DNA of 64,000 nt from contig QKWP01000605.1 of assembly GCA_003550325.1 (NCBI GenBank), forward strand, positions 142,908 to 206,907. The letters are read 5' to 3'. This document shows, piece after piece, positions 35,147 through 47,976 of the stretch. The notes beneath the pieces are model-generated. The model was not told the DNA's origin and searched no databases. It was given only the letters and a program-made list of their open reading frames with translations. The translations under genes were made by a program, and so were the position numbers. Source of the stretch: Gigaspora rosea (Eukaryota > Glomeromycota > Glomeromycetes > Diversisporales > Gigasporaceae). How positions within the stretch are numbered: the stretch's first letter is position 1; every line of letters begins with the position of its first letter.

Positions 35147-36198
35147 TTTTTTAAAATAAAATTACTTACCATGTTTTATGTTGAAAAATTTTTATAGTAA
35201 CACAATCTATATATATACACAATTTTTTGGGATTGCGATCTGATTGGCTACACAGACAAAATATTCTGAAATAAACAACATATTTTATACGATATCCACT
35301 ACAAAGTTATACTTTAGAAACAAAACGATACTATCACGAAGGATTTAGAAATTACTTTATAAACATTTATTCTAAGTATTTAAAATAAAGTATTCAAGAT
35401 AATGAATATTTATTATCTGAACAAAAATATTTAATTTCATTTTATTCGTGGCAAAGCAGATGTGTATTAAGAATATTTATTGTCGCGGTTGAAGCTGGAA
35501 ATTAGGGACCTCAATTTAAAAATATAAACCCTGCCAAAATCCACTTATACTCTTAAATTATCAAATTAATCCTAAACCCTAACCTAATTGTTAAAAAAAA
35601 AAAAAAAAGATGCACCTCAAAAATTTTTGAAAATTTCATATTAAAATTTCCATGACATTTATTAATCTAAATTTTTATATTTAAAATAGGACATTGAATT
35701 TTTTTTTAAAATAATGGGTATGACAACAATTATTAAGTATTTAAATAAACTATTTATTCAACTTAATGAAAATTTTACTTTTAATTTTATTTTATTCGCG
35801 ACAATGTAATCTGCAACTTTTATTAATCTAAGTATCTAAAATAAACTATTAAAGTCCATTAATCTTTATTATTTATTTGCGTTAATAAGTTGGTAAGAAT
35901 AAAAATTAAAGAAAGATATTATAGGTAGAAATAGGTTGGCAATATTGATGATTATATGAAAGAATCCAATCTAGAATTTACAATTATGAACGTATGATCG
36001 AATGGATACCATTTAATATGCGAAATTAAAAAATTGGCGAGAAAGTATTTTTATTTTTTTTTTACACTAAAGTTGGTCTAACATAAATTAGTCAATCATA
36101 TGAATTTCATGCCATAACTATCCTTCTAAGAACCATTCTGTCTGTTTTAGCAGAGCTTTTCGGTTTTCTATATATCATTTATACTGAACTCGTAGGTA
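35147..36198. other. AT-rich region upstream of the IMP4 pseudogene
   Basis: Contains the diverged second copy of the GACTGAAGCTGAGAT MITE at 35483-35657 (GGTTGAAGCTGGAAAT at the left, the shared core CCTAAACCCTAACCTAA and an A run). Otherwise no gene or RNA seen. Confidence 0.5.
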
Positions 36199-36206
36199 CC
36201 TACGGG

Positions 36207-36577
36207 CAGTGTTGTCTTGGGACACGGACACGGACACGGACAGCGGACAGTCCGGGACATGTCCGCCCAGAATTTTTTTTGTCCCGGACATTCGGCGAAT
36301 CAACACGTAATCACCAACCAATAAAATTCGGTGTACTCTCGTAAATTATCATCATTTTTTACATAACCCAAACCAAGGTCTGTATAATTCCGCAATTTGA
36401 TTGGTTTTACCCAGCGGACATGTCCCGGACATAGTAGGGACTAAGTTAAAAATTAGTAGGACATTGTCCGTGTACAATATCGTGTTGGGACATTATTGCG
36501 GACATGTCCCGGAAGTCCCGTCCCGGACTGTCCGTGTCCCTGTAAAATTGGCGGGACAATGTCCGCGTACAACACTG
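36207..36577. mobile_element. GC-rich hAT-type MITE (371 bp)
   Basis: Exact 8-bp TSD CCTACGGG (36199-36206 and 36578-36585). Ends CAGTGTTGTCTTGGGACACG and GTCCGCGTACAACACTG. The interior repeats GGACATGTCCCGGACA and GGACACGGACACGG, far richer in GC than its surroundings. A 117-codon ORF crossing its right end is not a gene. Confidence 0.9.
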
Positions 36578-36965
36578 CCTACGGGCTTTGCGGGCTGGGC
36601 TAGGGCATCAAGTTCTGAGTCCTGGGGTAAGGGTAAGGGCTCAGAAGTCAAGCCCTTACACAAATGGGAATGGCTACCCAGCCCATGCAGAGGTCTAAGT
36701 ATCAGTTATTTTCAAAAAAAAAAAAAAAAACCTATTTTTTCTAGATTATTATGAAATATGTAATATAAAAAAAAATTTGTTCAATTATTTTTAACAAAAA
36801 TATTCGCGTTTGATTAATCACTGATCACTAGATTTTCTTTATTGACATTTATTTCGCGTGAGGATGATATCAGCATTTCTCACATGAGGATCTCTAGTTT
36901 AATCAAGAATAGTTACCGGTAACTGCAAAAAATTAAACCTCTCTGATAAGATTCACAATGTCTAG

Positions 36966-37983
36966 GGCACATGCCCACTATGTATGCCAGGTTAATGGTG
37001 GCGCATTAATCAGCCACAGCTATCTATATGGGCTGCCGTCAATAGAAATCAACATTTCGAAAAAAATTAATGCCTTAACTTTCACCGCCAATATCTCGAT
37101 GAATTTCGAAGCTATTTTCATATTTTAATAGTCAAAGAAAGCTTAGATCTTAAGCTTTCTTTTGACTATTAAATAATGAGAATTACTTCGAAATTCATCA
37201 GGATATGAGCGATGAAATTTAAGGCATTAATTTTTTTTCGAAATGTCAATCTGGTTGATTTCTATTGACGGCAGCCCATATGTCATGAAATTGTTTTTTT
37301 CTTTTGAATGAAAATTTCCACAGTTTTTCATTAACCGTCCTATATTTATAAATTGAAGATATAATGGAAATATGTAATATTCAATGCACTACACCGTAAT
37401 ATTGTAATGTAAATTGTAAAATTTTAGTTAATTAGATTCAGAATTTATTATAAAAAGGTTTATTATAAAGAGAGTTGAATATAAATAGAGTGAATACATA
37501 TATTATTATAGTAATTTCGAATGTATGGTTAATAAAGCTTATAAAATTTTAGTATTAACAGTGAACTCCTTTAATAATTAGAAAATGCCATTATTATATA
37601 TATTTTTTTAGATATTGTTAATGTAGATTATAAGAAAAGTTTCTTTTATTTAAATAATTTTTTTTATAAATTATATAGCACATATTATTAGCCAATTTAC
37701 TGCTAAACTTTTAACGCGTATTACGTTAAGAACTTTGAAATTTATAATTTATAGACATTATAAAAATAAAGAGTATGAATATTTCTTTGAATTCAATAAC
37801 AACAATATTAGAACTTTTTTGAAAATAAAAAGGACGCGTTTCAAGTAATGGCTTTAGAAAATGGTGTTTTTTCGTTCTATTAGAATTTATAATTTTATAA
37901 TAGTTGTTATTAAAATTTTTATTTGATGAAATTATTTTGGCTGAATAATTCGCTACCAACCCGGCACAAATTCATAGAATTGC
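36966..37983 (+). mobile_element. GCAATTC-family element, copy A
   Basis: The left end ATGCCAGGTTAATGGTGGCG, GCATTAATCAGCC is mirrored at the right by GGCTGAATAATTCGCTACCA, ACCCGGCACAAATTC, ATAGAATTGC. The body matches copy B (38903-39729) in the opposite orientation, e.g. TTATAAAGAGAGTTGAAT and TTTGAATTCAATAACAAC. Contains the nested MITE 37029-37278. No ORF with recognisable content; the 77-codon minus-strand ORF is AT-rich. Confidence 0.75.
37029..37278. mobile_element. 250-bp near-perfect hairpin MITE, TA TSD
   Basis: TA at 37027-37028 and 37279-37280. Ends TGGGCTGCCGTCAATAGAAA and TTTCTATTGACGGCAGCCCA. Arms pair to a centre near 37150 (AAGCTTAGATCTTAAGCTTT region). Nested in copy A. Confidence 0.88.
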
Positions 37984-38039
37984 AAACAGATGTTACAATA
38001 TACATAATTGAACTTTTTATATATTTTAAATGAATGTCT

Positions 38040-38270
38040 ATAGATGGATTTCGGTATCTTTTATATGTACGAAGCCAGCATTTTTTAAAGCTTCAATTCT
38101 GTCTTGAAATAGTCATTATTTCCTTGATGGCCATTTCTATTATCTGACATCCCTGGCATCACTTAGGGTTAGCATTTTTATTAATTGTAAATATATGGGT
38201 AAATGGAAATGACTCGGAAAAATTAGATATAACCGAAATAGTGATGGCATCTCTACAAGTATGTTTTCAT
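38040..38270 (-). other. Possible frameshifted coding remnant
   Basis: On the minus strand, MSDNRNGHQGNNDYF (from 38151) is followed in another frame by QDRIEALKNAGFVHI and KDTEIHL before a stop at about 38041. The amino-acid composition looks gene-like, but the family is not recognised and the piece is short. An inverted pair CATCCCTGGCATCACT/AGTGATGGCATCTCTA lies beside it (38146-38262). Confidence 0.25.
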
Positions 38271-38902
38271 ATACAATATACTGTATATAGATAGTAACCA
38301 ACAACATATCAAGTTTATGTAATTCTGCTTAGCCTAAGGGTTGTAATTGCCCTAACATATTAAAATGATAAAAAGGGACAGAGGATAGGGCACAGATTGT
38401 ACGTACGTGACCGTACTTGTTTAAGCCTCGCGGTCGTGGTTTACATGATTATTAAAAATATTTAACATGTTGATACACGTATACTCTTATAGATGGGGTG
38501 AAATTACTCTTCTTAATAAGAAGTTTTTGTTGAACTTGCTGAAATTATTTGATGGTGAAATTGGTGAAATTAGTTTTCAATATTAAAAATTAATTCAAAC
38601 TATGTCAAAAATTAATTAAAACTAAAGCTAAATCAAATACAATAATTGTTTTAGGTTTAATTTATAGATATATTAAAAATGTTGAAATTATTGTTGAAAC
38701 TATTATTGAAATTAAAAATGAATTTCACCCCAAACTATATATACTCTAAATATCTCTAAAAAGGTTTAAAATTCGCTAGTTCAATTGCTCTTTATTATTA
38801 TAATAAATATCTAATGAATAACAAAAAGTGGGAGCTACTAGTTTTCTAATTAAAATTGTAAAGGATCACATGGTACTTCGAAAATAAGAACCTTGGCCTG
38901 CG

Positions 38903-39729
38903 GCAATTCTTGACTATGTGCCAGGTTGGTGGCGCATTAATCAGCCCAAGTAATTTGCGCAAATTAATGATAAGTTTTAACACCATTTTTTTTAAATTAT
39001 CTCTACTCTAATCGTGTTCTTTTTATTTTTCAAAAAAGTATGATAATTCTTTTCATTTCTTCATAACTTTTAACTTCTAATATTATTGTTTGAATTCAAA
39101 GAAATACTTGTATTCTTTTATAATGTTTATAAATTATAAGGTTTAAAATTGCTACAGGCAAGAATGATGACAACTCGTCAAAGTTCTTAATATAATACGC
39201 GTATGAGAAAATATTGTCTTTAAAAGTATGATAATAAATCTCAAACAAACAAAACCAAAGTATGTTAGCTAATAAACACGTACTATATAATTTATAAAAA
39301 AATTCTTTAAATGAAAAAAAGTTTTTCTTTTAATCTACGCTAAATCGTATCTTTAAAAAAGAATAATAGTAGTGTTCCTTATTTTTAAATGGATTTCTCT
39401 TTTAAAACTAAATTTATTTCCTAGATTACTGTAATATACTCTACTTACATACTACAGTACATTCAAACTCTCTTTATAATGAACCTTTTTATAAGAATAA
39501 ACTGAAAATAACTAATTTTAAAAATTTATATTAGTTCGATATATAGAGGATCGAGTGTATTATACTTCTGTTATATTATCAATTCACAAAACAAAATAAA
39601 AACATTCAAAGTGCAGGATGGTTGACAAAGCACACGGTTGAAGTTTTCATTCAAAAAGAAATTTTAAGAATAAGAGATCGTTGTGGCTGATTAATGCGCC
39701 GCTAACCTGACACGCATTCAAGAATTGCC
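38903..39729 (-). mobile_element. GCAATTC-family element, copy B (8-bp TSD)
   Basis: Exact 8-bp TSD GGCCTGCG (38895-38902 and 39730-39737). Ends GCAATTCTTGACTATGTGCC and TCAAGAATTGCC; the next block (GGTGGCGCATTAATCAGCC) is repeated inverted near 39687. Non-coding. Opposite orientation to copy A, about 0.9 kb away. Confidence 0.85.
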
Positions 39730-39739
39730 GGCCTGCGTT

Positions 39740-40265
39740 ATAATTAGTTTGCCAGCGTTAATTTCAGCCACCTCCGTTTCACGAACATATGTAAGTACGT
39801 ATATATGTATAATACAGTATATATCTGATATCGATATTTTCAGATACTATTAAGAATAATACCATCTAGTTCAGGCGTTTAAAATTTAAAATTTATGTTT
39901 GCTTTCTCTATCATCTTTATTTTTAAGTATTAATTATAGTCAGGTCAAGCAACGTTAGTTTTTTGGTTCTCATGATCCGGCCGGATCCGATTTTACTAAA
40001 TTTAACATGTTTTACTGTTCGGTAGTTTTTTTTTTTTAAAAAAAAAGAAAAGAAATTAAAATTAAATACGCATTAAAACCAAAGAATTAACTGTTTTAAT
40101 ATATAAAAATATAATAGTTATTACTGTATATTTTGTTTATAAAAAGTTAAACAACTTTTTAAAATATTGTTTAAATATTTTTTTATTTATTTTAATTTAG
40201 ATTTTTTTTGCAACAAATTTTTATATTTGAAATTTTAAGACTAAAATAAATTATTTATTTTATTT

Positions 40266-40308
<43 letters not shown>

Positions 40309-43300
40309 TATTTTAAAAAAGCATTAATTTAACAACTTTTATAATATAAAATTATTTGATTTTCTTTTAATATTAACATTTTCAAGATTGTGGTTTTATT
40401 GTTTAAAAATTTTTGCTGTATTAAATTCTAAAAAAAAATTATTACCGGTATACAGTTAGACCAGAACCCAAACAATCTATATAATTTATATTTGAAAATC
40501 TGCTAATATGTGTTCTTTTTTTAAAAAAAGTTATATTAGAAAACTAGATATTGGGCTAAAATGTTATACTTGAAAAAAGATAATATTAAGTAAAGTATAT
40601 TTGAAATTATGCTAATAAAATAAGTATTATAAAGCTTATATTTAAAAAGTGATAATAAAAAATTAAAAGTAAGTTATATAAATATATATATATTTTTTTA
40701 AGAATATTATATATTATATTTTATTAGTGAATATTGTTATATTATAAAAAAAGATAAAAAAGATTAGTTTGAATTCTTTTTTACTTATTAATGTTATATT
40801 TTAGTTAATTTAAATTTATATAATAGCTAATTTAAATTTATAGTAAAAATAATTTTATTTATAGTAAAAATAATTCTTTTAAAAGCTTGAATTTTTTTAC
40901 TTATTAATTTGTTATAATTTAGCTAATTTAAATTTAATATATTTTTAAATAAACCTATTTTTTAATAATAGTTAGAATCCAACCAAATAAATATATTATA
41001 CTTTTTGATACTAATTTTATGTATATTTTTAATATATATTACAAAAGTAACTATCTATAAATATTAAATAAATATCCTTTTTATATAGAGTAAATCTATT
41101 TGTTACTGGTATTCTATACCAATAAAAATAAAGATCAGATGTAATGTTATCTAATTATGTAATAAAAACAAAGTAAAAAAAATGATATTTTTAAAAATAT
41201 CATGATAACTATACATGAGGACAAAAGCATTTCGGGTTCTAAAACCCGAAATTAAAATTTGAAGACGAAATTGTTTTTGACCTATTTTACTTAAAAGACG
41301 AAATTATTTGATACTTTTTTTGAATAGAAGAAATTATAAGGAACATATCTATATAAATTTTATTTGCTCCTCCTTATAAAAAATTTTAATTTTTTCTAAT
41401 AAAGCGAAATAGGCCTTTTTCAAAAATCAATTTCGGTGGCATCACTAATGATAACTGAAATTGTGACTATAAACACATTTCTTTTTTCAGCAAAACAAAT
41501 TTCTTGTAAAATTCTATAAAATTATTTCTAATACTACTCTTCTTCTAACTACTCCAATTCTAATGATAATAAATTTATATGTGTTTATATTTGTTTTGAT
41601 TTTATATTATACAAAGAAGTGTTATTGCTGGAAACAAGCAAATTTTTTCTTTTATATATATTTTAAACTATTAATAAAATTAAAAATTAAAAAGTAGATT
41701 AAAATTATTATTTTAATTTTATTTAAATTTTGAATAGTTTTTTATAATAAAAAATATATTAAGACTTTTATTTAAATTTTATTTATTTTTGATTAATTTT
41801 TATAAATATAAAAAATATAAATTAAAATAGAAAATTTATTAATTTACATGTAGTGTTTATACACGAGTATAATTTATTGATTTACAAATTGTGTAACGTA
41901 TCAATCAAAACAATGTTTACAAACGAAAAATTAAACCCTTGCTTATGGTTAGGGTAAGGGTGGGATTGAGATTATGGCGAGGGTTATTTATACCAAAATT
42001 TCTCAAGGAATTTTTTTTATTAGATGATAAAAGGTGGTTTCATAATCAAAATTTTAAGATATCAGTTTGTTTTTACATTACCCGTGTATATACACTATGT
42101 GTACAAATAGAAATTCTCATTAAAATATCTTTTAATTTTATTATAAGAATTTTATAAAATATTACTATAGTAATATAATGCTATCTCTAATCAACTAATT
42201 AGAATACAAGATTAGATATACTGTAATATAAAATTAAAGCATTATAAATTTTTTAAAATCATCTATAATTTGAAATTCTGTTTATAAAACCATTTTTTGT
42301 ACTTTAACAAAAAAAATTCCTTAGTAAAGTAACAAAAACCAGTTGACTTTTTGAGAATAAAATATATTAAGAGAGAAAAAAATAAGTAAAACTTTGATAA
42401 AAAATAATTAGATGATTAATAACATGTTTTTTATGATATTTTGGATTAGAAACTCACATGCTACTCTAACTCTAATCCAAACTTTTACTCTAACTCTAAC
42501 TAATAAATTAATTTATTGTTTTAATTTTCTGTTATACTAGTTCTTATAGTATGCAATTATCACTATAATGATATTTACTAAATTTATATTATAAAAACTG
42601 CTTTAAATTTTATTGTAAATTTTTTTTTAAATTTTAAATTTTGATTTTTAAAATTAAATAAATCTAATTATAAAGCAGTAATTATTACTAGAATGCTTAT
42701 ATTACAAAAATATATTAAGTAAATAGGATTAGGTACTAATTAGATCCTCTAAATAAAAATGTTCAAAATTTCTAAAACTTAAAAAACTAAAATTAAAACT
42801 TTTTGTTTAATTAATATTATAGTATTATATATAAAAAATATTGTATAATTTTTATAGTTATACTCTAATTCTAAAAATATCTAAAATAGTAATAATTATT
42901 ACTTGTTATTTTGTTTATTTTATAAATAAATATTTTGTATATTTAAATCTAATATTAATAGATCTTAAAATTAATATCATAGCAGTTATGCTTCAAAATC
43001 TCAAATTACAAGGTTGTTAGTCTGAATCTATATAATAGTAATTTGTAAAAATATTCTAGCTAGACTAAGCTAAATTAGAAAACTAAAACATCGCAAAAAC
43101 CAGGAATCCAGGATGTTTATAGATAAACCTAATTTTAAAATAGATAGTGGTTTACAATTTTGATAAGTTTATAATAACAAACTTATATTAGAACCCCAAT
43201 TTGAAAATAACCAAAAACATGAGATATAATATCGGTAAGAGGCCAAAGTCTAATACTAACAAGATACTTTATGAACTCATAGTAGTAGTTGGTACAACAA

Positions 43301-43867
43301 GTTGCTTCTGGGTAATTAAAACAAGCTAGAAGATGGCAAACTGTATTAGTAAGGAAATTATATATATAAAAACAATTGTTTGGATATAAAACATGTGCAT
43401 AAATAGTACTAGAAAAACTGTTAAAAAAAACTAATATTGTAATTTTTGAATTAATATATAATACAGTAGTTGTACTTCTAGATTTTTAATTATAAAATTG
43501 CAAGTTTAAGTCTAATAAAGAGATAAAAATCATGCTATAATTACAATTAAAGATTAATTATAATTATAATATAATATCAAAAATCAAAAATCAAAACAAA
43601 TAAAAAATAAAAAATTCTAAATTAGAATATTACTAATAAAATTACAGTTATAAACATATGTATAATATTCTAAATAATATTTGAAAATACTCTAATATAA
43701 AAAAAATATAAAATAATTTTACATATTATAAAAAATCCTTATATAAAAAAGGCCAAAAACAAAAAATAAACCAAATTATTTTATGATTTTTTTAAAAAAA
43801 TTAATATTGTATAATTTTTATAAATATATATTAATATAAATTTAAAAAATTAAAACCAATTTAAATT
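39740..43867. other. Featureless AT-rich stretch
   Basis: Long A/T-rich DNA with the (AAT)n tract and degenerate copies of the TTTTAACAAAAAAAATTCCT repeat with TTAGGGTAAGGG/AACTCTAACTCTAAC motifs (41900-42160 and 42250-42540). No intact gene, RNA gene or TSD-bounded element seen. Confidence 0.5.
40263..40308. repeat. (AAT)n microsatellite
   Basis: About 14 perfect units. Confidence 0.95.
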
Positions 43868-44095
43868 AGACCATGTTAAATTAATTAGTTGGTTTTCATA
43901 ACCTTGCCGGGTCAAATTTGAAAACTTATAAAAAATTTTTTTATATGTTTTAATAACCGGGTGGAATTTATTATAAAAAAAAATTTTTATAAATTTTATA
44001 TATGAAATTTAAAAAAAAAAAGAAAAAAAGCCGGCCAGCCGGGTTTATAAAAGTTTCATGTTATGAAAACCAAGTAATTAAATTTGTACGGCCTT
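43868..44095. mobile_element. ~230-bp MITE with GTTGGTTTTCATAAC ends
   Basis: TTAAATTAATTAGTTGGTTT on the left is mirrored by AAACCAAGTAATTAAATT on the right. Interior has CCGGGT blocks (GCCGGGTCAAAT, CCAGCCGGGTTT). TSD not clear. Confidence 0.55.
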
Positions 44096-45671
44096 ACATT
44101 GTAATATATAGATTAGATTATATATATATACAGTTATGATAATAGTTAATATAATATTAATAAAATATTAATAAAATATATATTACCTAATTTATATATC
44201 TTGTTAATATTATTATTTAACTACTGTATTAATTATTAATATTAATTTTTTTCGAACTAAAATTTTGGTAACAAAAATTATTTACTATAGCATATAATAC
44301 TTAATATGATATATTTCTATTAAACTTAAATATAAATATATTAATAAATTTTGATTTTTTTGTTATGTATAATATAAAAATTTTTTTTTTGTGTGTTAAG
44401 GTGAGGTTGTATAATATAAATTTAAAAGTTTAAAATTAATACTGTACGTACGTATAATATTATATATACTTAAAAATAGTTGTTAAGTAATAAAAAACAT
44501 TTATTTGATTAATTAGCTATTTTAATAATATTAATAAATATAAAAATTAAGAATTTATTAAATAATAGAACTTAGATTGATTTTAAGCTTTATTACAAGT
44601 CTAATATATAGTAATAAATATATATATATTTAATATATACGTGCGGTATTTATTACGTCGAAAGAATGAATATATCAGATATGCTTTCTATACGTACAGT
44701 ATGTACAGTACGTACGTACGTATTGGTGCTTGAAAAGATAATTTCGTAATACTGTAATACTATATATCTTTTTAACAAATATAGTAATACTAAATTAAAA
44801 TATACTATTTAGGAAAATTGAATACGTAAACCTAGATTAGAGTAATACCTAAATTAGAGTAATAACTAGATTAGAATAAGCCCAGATTTTAATTTTTTAT
44901 AAGAACACATGATATAAATTATTTTTTAATTTTGATCATCGTTGGGCAGAATTATGTAGTTATGGTAAAAAGACACGCATTAATGAAACATTGACAGTTA
45001 TACAGTAACATAAGATTACACGTAAAAAAAAAAAATCTAAGAATAACAAAAAGCGTGTAGATACATTAAATAAGGGGGCAAGTATTTTCGCTGTAGAACT
45101 CTGATCAAAAAAAAAAAAAAAACTTGTATTACTTGTCAACAGTTGACATACCTAATATTTTAAATTTTGATGTACATGTGACATAGGACAAATTTTGAAA
45201 ACAATAGGTATATGCAAAACCCATTATCATTCATTTTTAAAATATGTTTCATTTGATGTCATTACGATTTATTTTGTACATCCAACACAAATTTTTTTTT
45301 ACCACACACGGGACTTTTTATTTTTATACAGTAAATCGGCTTACTAAGAATATTTTTTAGTATTTGATCGTAGTTTTTTTTAATGCATCACACAAAAAAA
45401 AAAAAAAAAAAACATTTTATTTGATCATCCATTCCATAGAATGCAACGCAATATAATATCAGTTTTTAATATTTAACATGTTACATTTGATAAATAATCA
45501 ACCTTACATAATTCTTTAAGAAAGTTACCAATAGATAAAACGTGGCAATCAATGTCATTTTAACATAGTTAATTAAGGCATAATCATATGGAAAACTAAA
45601 CATGATATTCATTGTTAAAAGAATTTTTTTTTATGATTATGCATATATATACAGTGTATATATATTATTAC

Positions 45672-45790
45672 GGTATATATTATATATTATATATTATATA
45701 TTATATATTATATATTATATATTATATATTATATATTATATATTATATATTATATATTATATATTATATATTATATATATTATATATTAT
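45672..45790. repeat. (TTATATA)n microsatellite
   Basis: About 16 units of a 7-bp repeat. Confidence 0.9.
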
Positions 45791-47904
45791 TATAATATTA
45801 TGTGTTATCTATAGAAGTTTTAAAAAAGATTTACGTATTAATTTCATATAATTCATAAATCAAAGATCAAAAGATCCTTACAGAAACTTACATATTAAAA
45901 AAGCGGATAATAAATTTGACGGTCCGGAATTGCCCGAAAGGATCATTCTAATTAACCAGTCAGGGGGTATAATTTTCATAATTTAAATTTTTTTTTTATA
46001 TGCAAAGAAGTATGCAGAGAATTGTTTGTTTTTTTTTTTTATAAAGCTTGTACAAAAAGTTGTAAAAAGTTCAAAAATGTTACAATAAAGTTACAAAAAA
46101 TTACAAAAAGTTACGGAGCGAGTATCACATGTACGGTTATGTATGATACAAGATTTTTTTTTTTTAACTAGGTCAAATATCAATAGTTTTTTTTTTTTTT
46201 TGATTATAAAAAACTTGATGAAAATCGAGTTATTTACATGAGTAATACCAGTTGCTGAATAATAAACCTGCTAATGCATGTTATGTAAATATTTGTTAAA
46301 TTGGAAAGAACGAATAGGATTTACAGGGGTTGCCTTATTTAAAGAACGAATAGGATACTTTGATTATTATAACCTATTATTAACCTAAAGAGACGAACTA
46401 AAGAATTTTTTAATTATTTATATAAGTTGTAACATATATATATACACACACACATATATATATTTAAATAAGTTAAATAAGTTGTAACATATATACATAT
46501 ATACATATATATATATTTAAATGAATTAAAATGAATCAAGAATTTAAATTTTTTTTTTTTTTTTTTTGAATCGTGTACCGGTAATCGTGTAGTAATAATC
46601 ATAAAAAAATGGATGAAAAGTTTTTTAGCCAACTAGAGATACATTTATTTCATTGACATATCGGTATTGGAACTTTTTTTTTTTCGATAATTTTGTATGT
46701 AAAGTAAATCTAAATATCTAAATCTAAATCTTTGGTAATAACTTATCAATGAAATCATAAATATGTGAAAAATCATAAGTTATGTCGTGTAATCTCAATT
46801 TTAATTAAAAGAAATTATTCAAAGCATGAATATGTGAAAAATTAATGATTTTGTCTCATGTAAATTAAAAATTGATTAAAATTGATTTCTTCTAGGTATT
46901 CCCCTGATAAAATTATTAATTATGAATTACGCCTTGTTAATGAATTATTACATCAAAAAGTTATTTCCTTTTTTTTTTTTTTGGTAATTACTGTATATTT
47001 CAAACTGATTAGATTTTGTGAGCACGCTTTACACGTTTTTAACAATAATATATATATATATAGTAACAATATTATGTAGCATTAGTCACAATATTATCAA
47101 AAATGACTAAAATGATTAAAATGATTAAAATGACTAAAATAACGACACTCAATCACGAAACTAACACGCGTTTATGTAACATTTGAAAAATTGGAAAACA
47201 ATCATAAATTGAAATTTAAGGGATCATTATGGATGATGACCATTCATATAACTCGCGTTTTTTAAGTTTCAACCAAGAATTTTTACGAAAATAATTATCT
47301 TAAATCGGATATTTCATAGTCAAGTTTCGGTAAATAAAAATGGTTATATCCGAATAATAAAAAATTTAATTCATGTGATTCATTACCGATTCTGCGGTAA
47401 TACATAGTACGAAAATTATTTTAAATACTATGAATTATTCTATTAATATTTTATTAAATGTTCTATTAATGTTCTATTAATATTCTATTAATATTTTTGT
47501 TAATGCTATTAATATTTTATTAATATTCTATTAATATTTATATAAATATTTTAATTTCCACCTATCTGCTATCTGCTATTGCTATCCACTATTTGCTATC
47601 TGTTATCTGCTATGTTACTGTACAGCTGTACAGTACATACGTACCTACTGTACGTACTGTACGTACGTATCTTCGGTTAAACTATTATGATACATTGATA
47701 CATTATGATACGTTACTAACAATTCGAAGAAAAAAAAAAACAAATGACCAAAATAATAAAAACATCAAATTAGCCACATGTCAACAAAAATGCACTTCAA
47801 CGTATGAAACTGCATATATACAGCAAAAAAACATGATTTTTATATATCGATATATCAGTACATAACTGTATAATAACTTTAATTAATTCGTACGTATGTA
47901 CGTA

Positions 47905-47976
47905 TAATTCGTAATTCGTAATCGTAATCGTAATCGTAATCGTAATTGTAATTGTAATCGTAATCGTAATCGTAAC
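47905..47976. repeat. (CGTAAT)n hexanucleotide repeat
   Basis: About 11 units, with a few TGTAAT variants. Confidence 0.9.

Noticed and set aside
36401..36754. 117-codon plus-strand ORF
   Set aside because: It starts inside the GC-rich hAT MITE and ends in an A run outside it; the content is translated GGACATGTCC repeat.
45602..45851. Tyrosine/isoleucine-rich ORFs
   Set aside because: Produced by the (TTATATA)n microsatellite in two frames.
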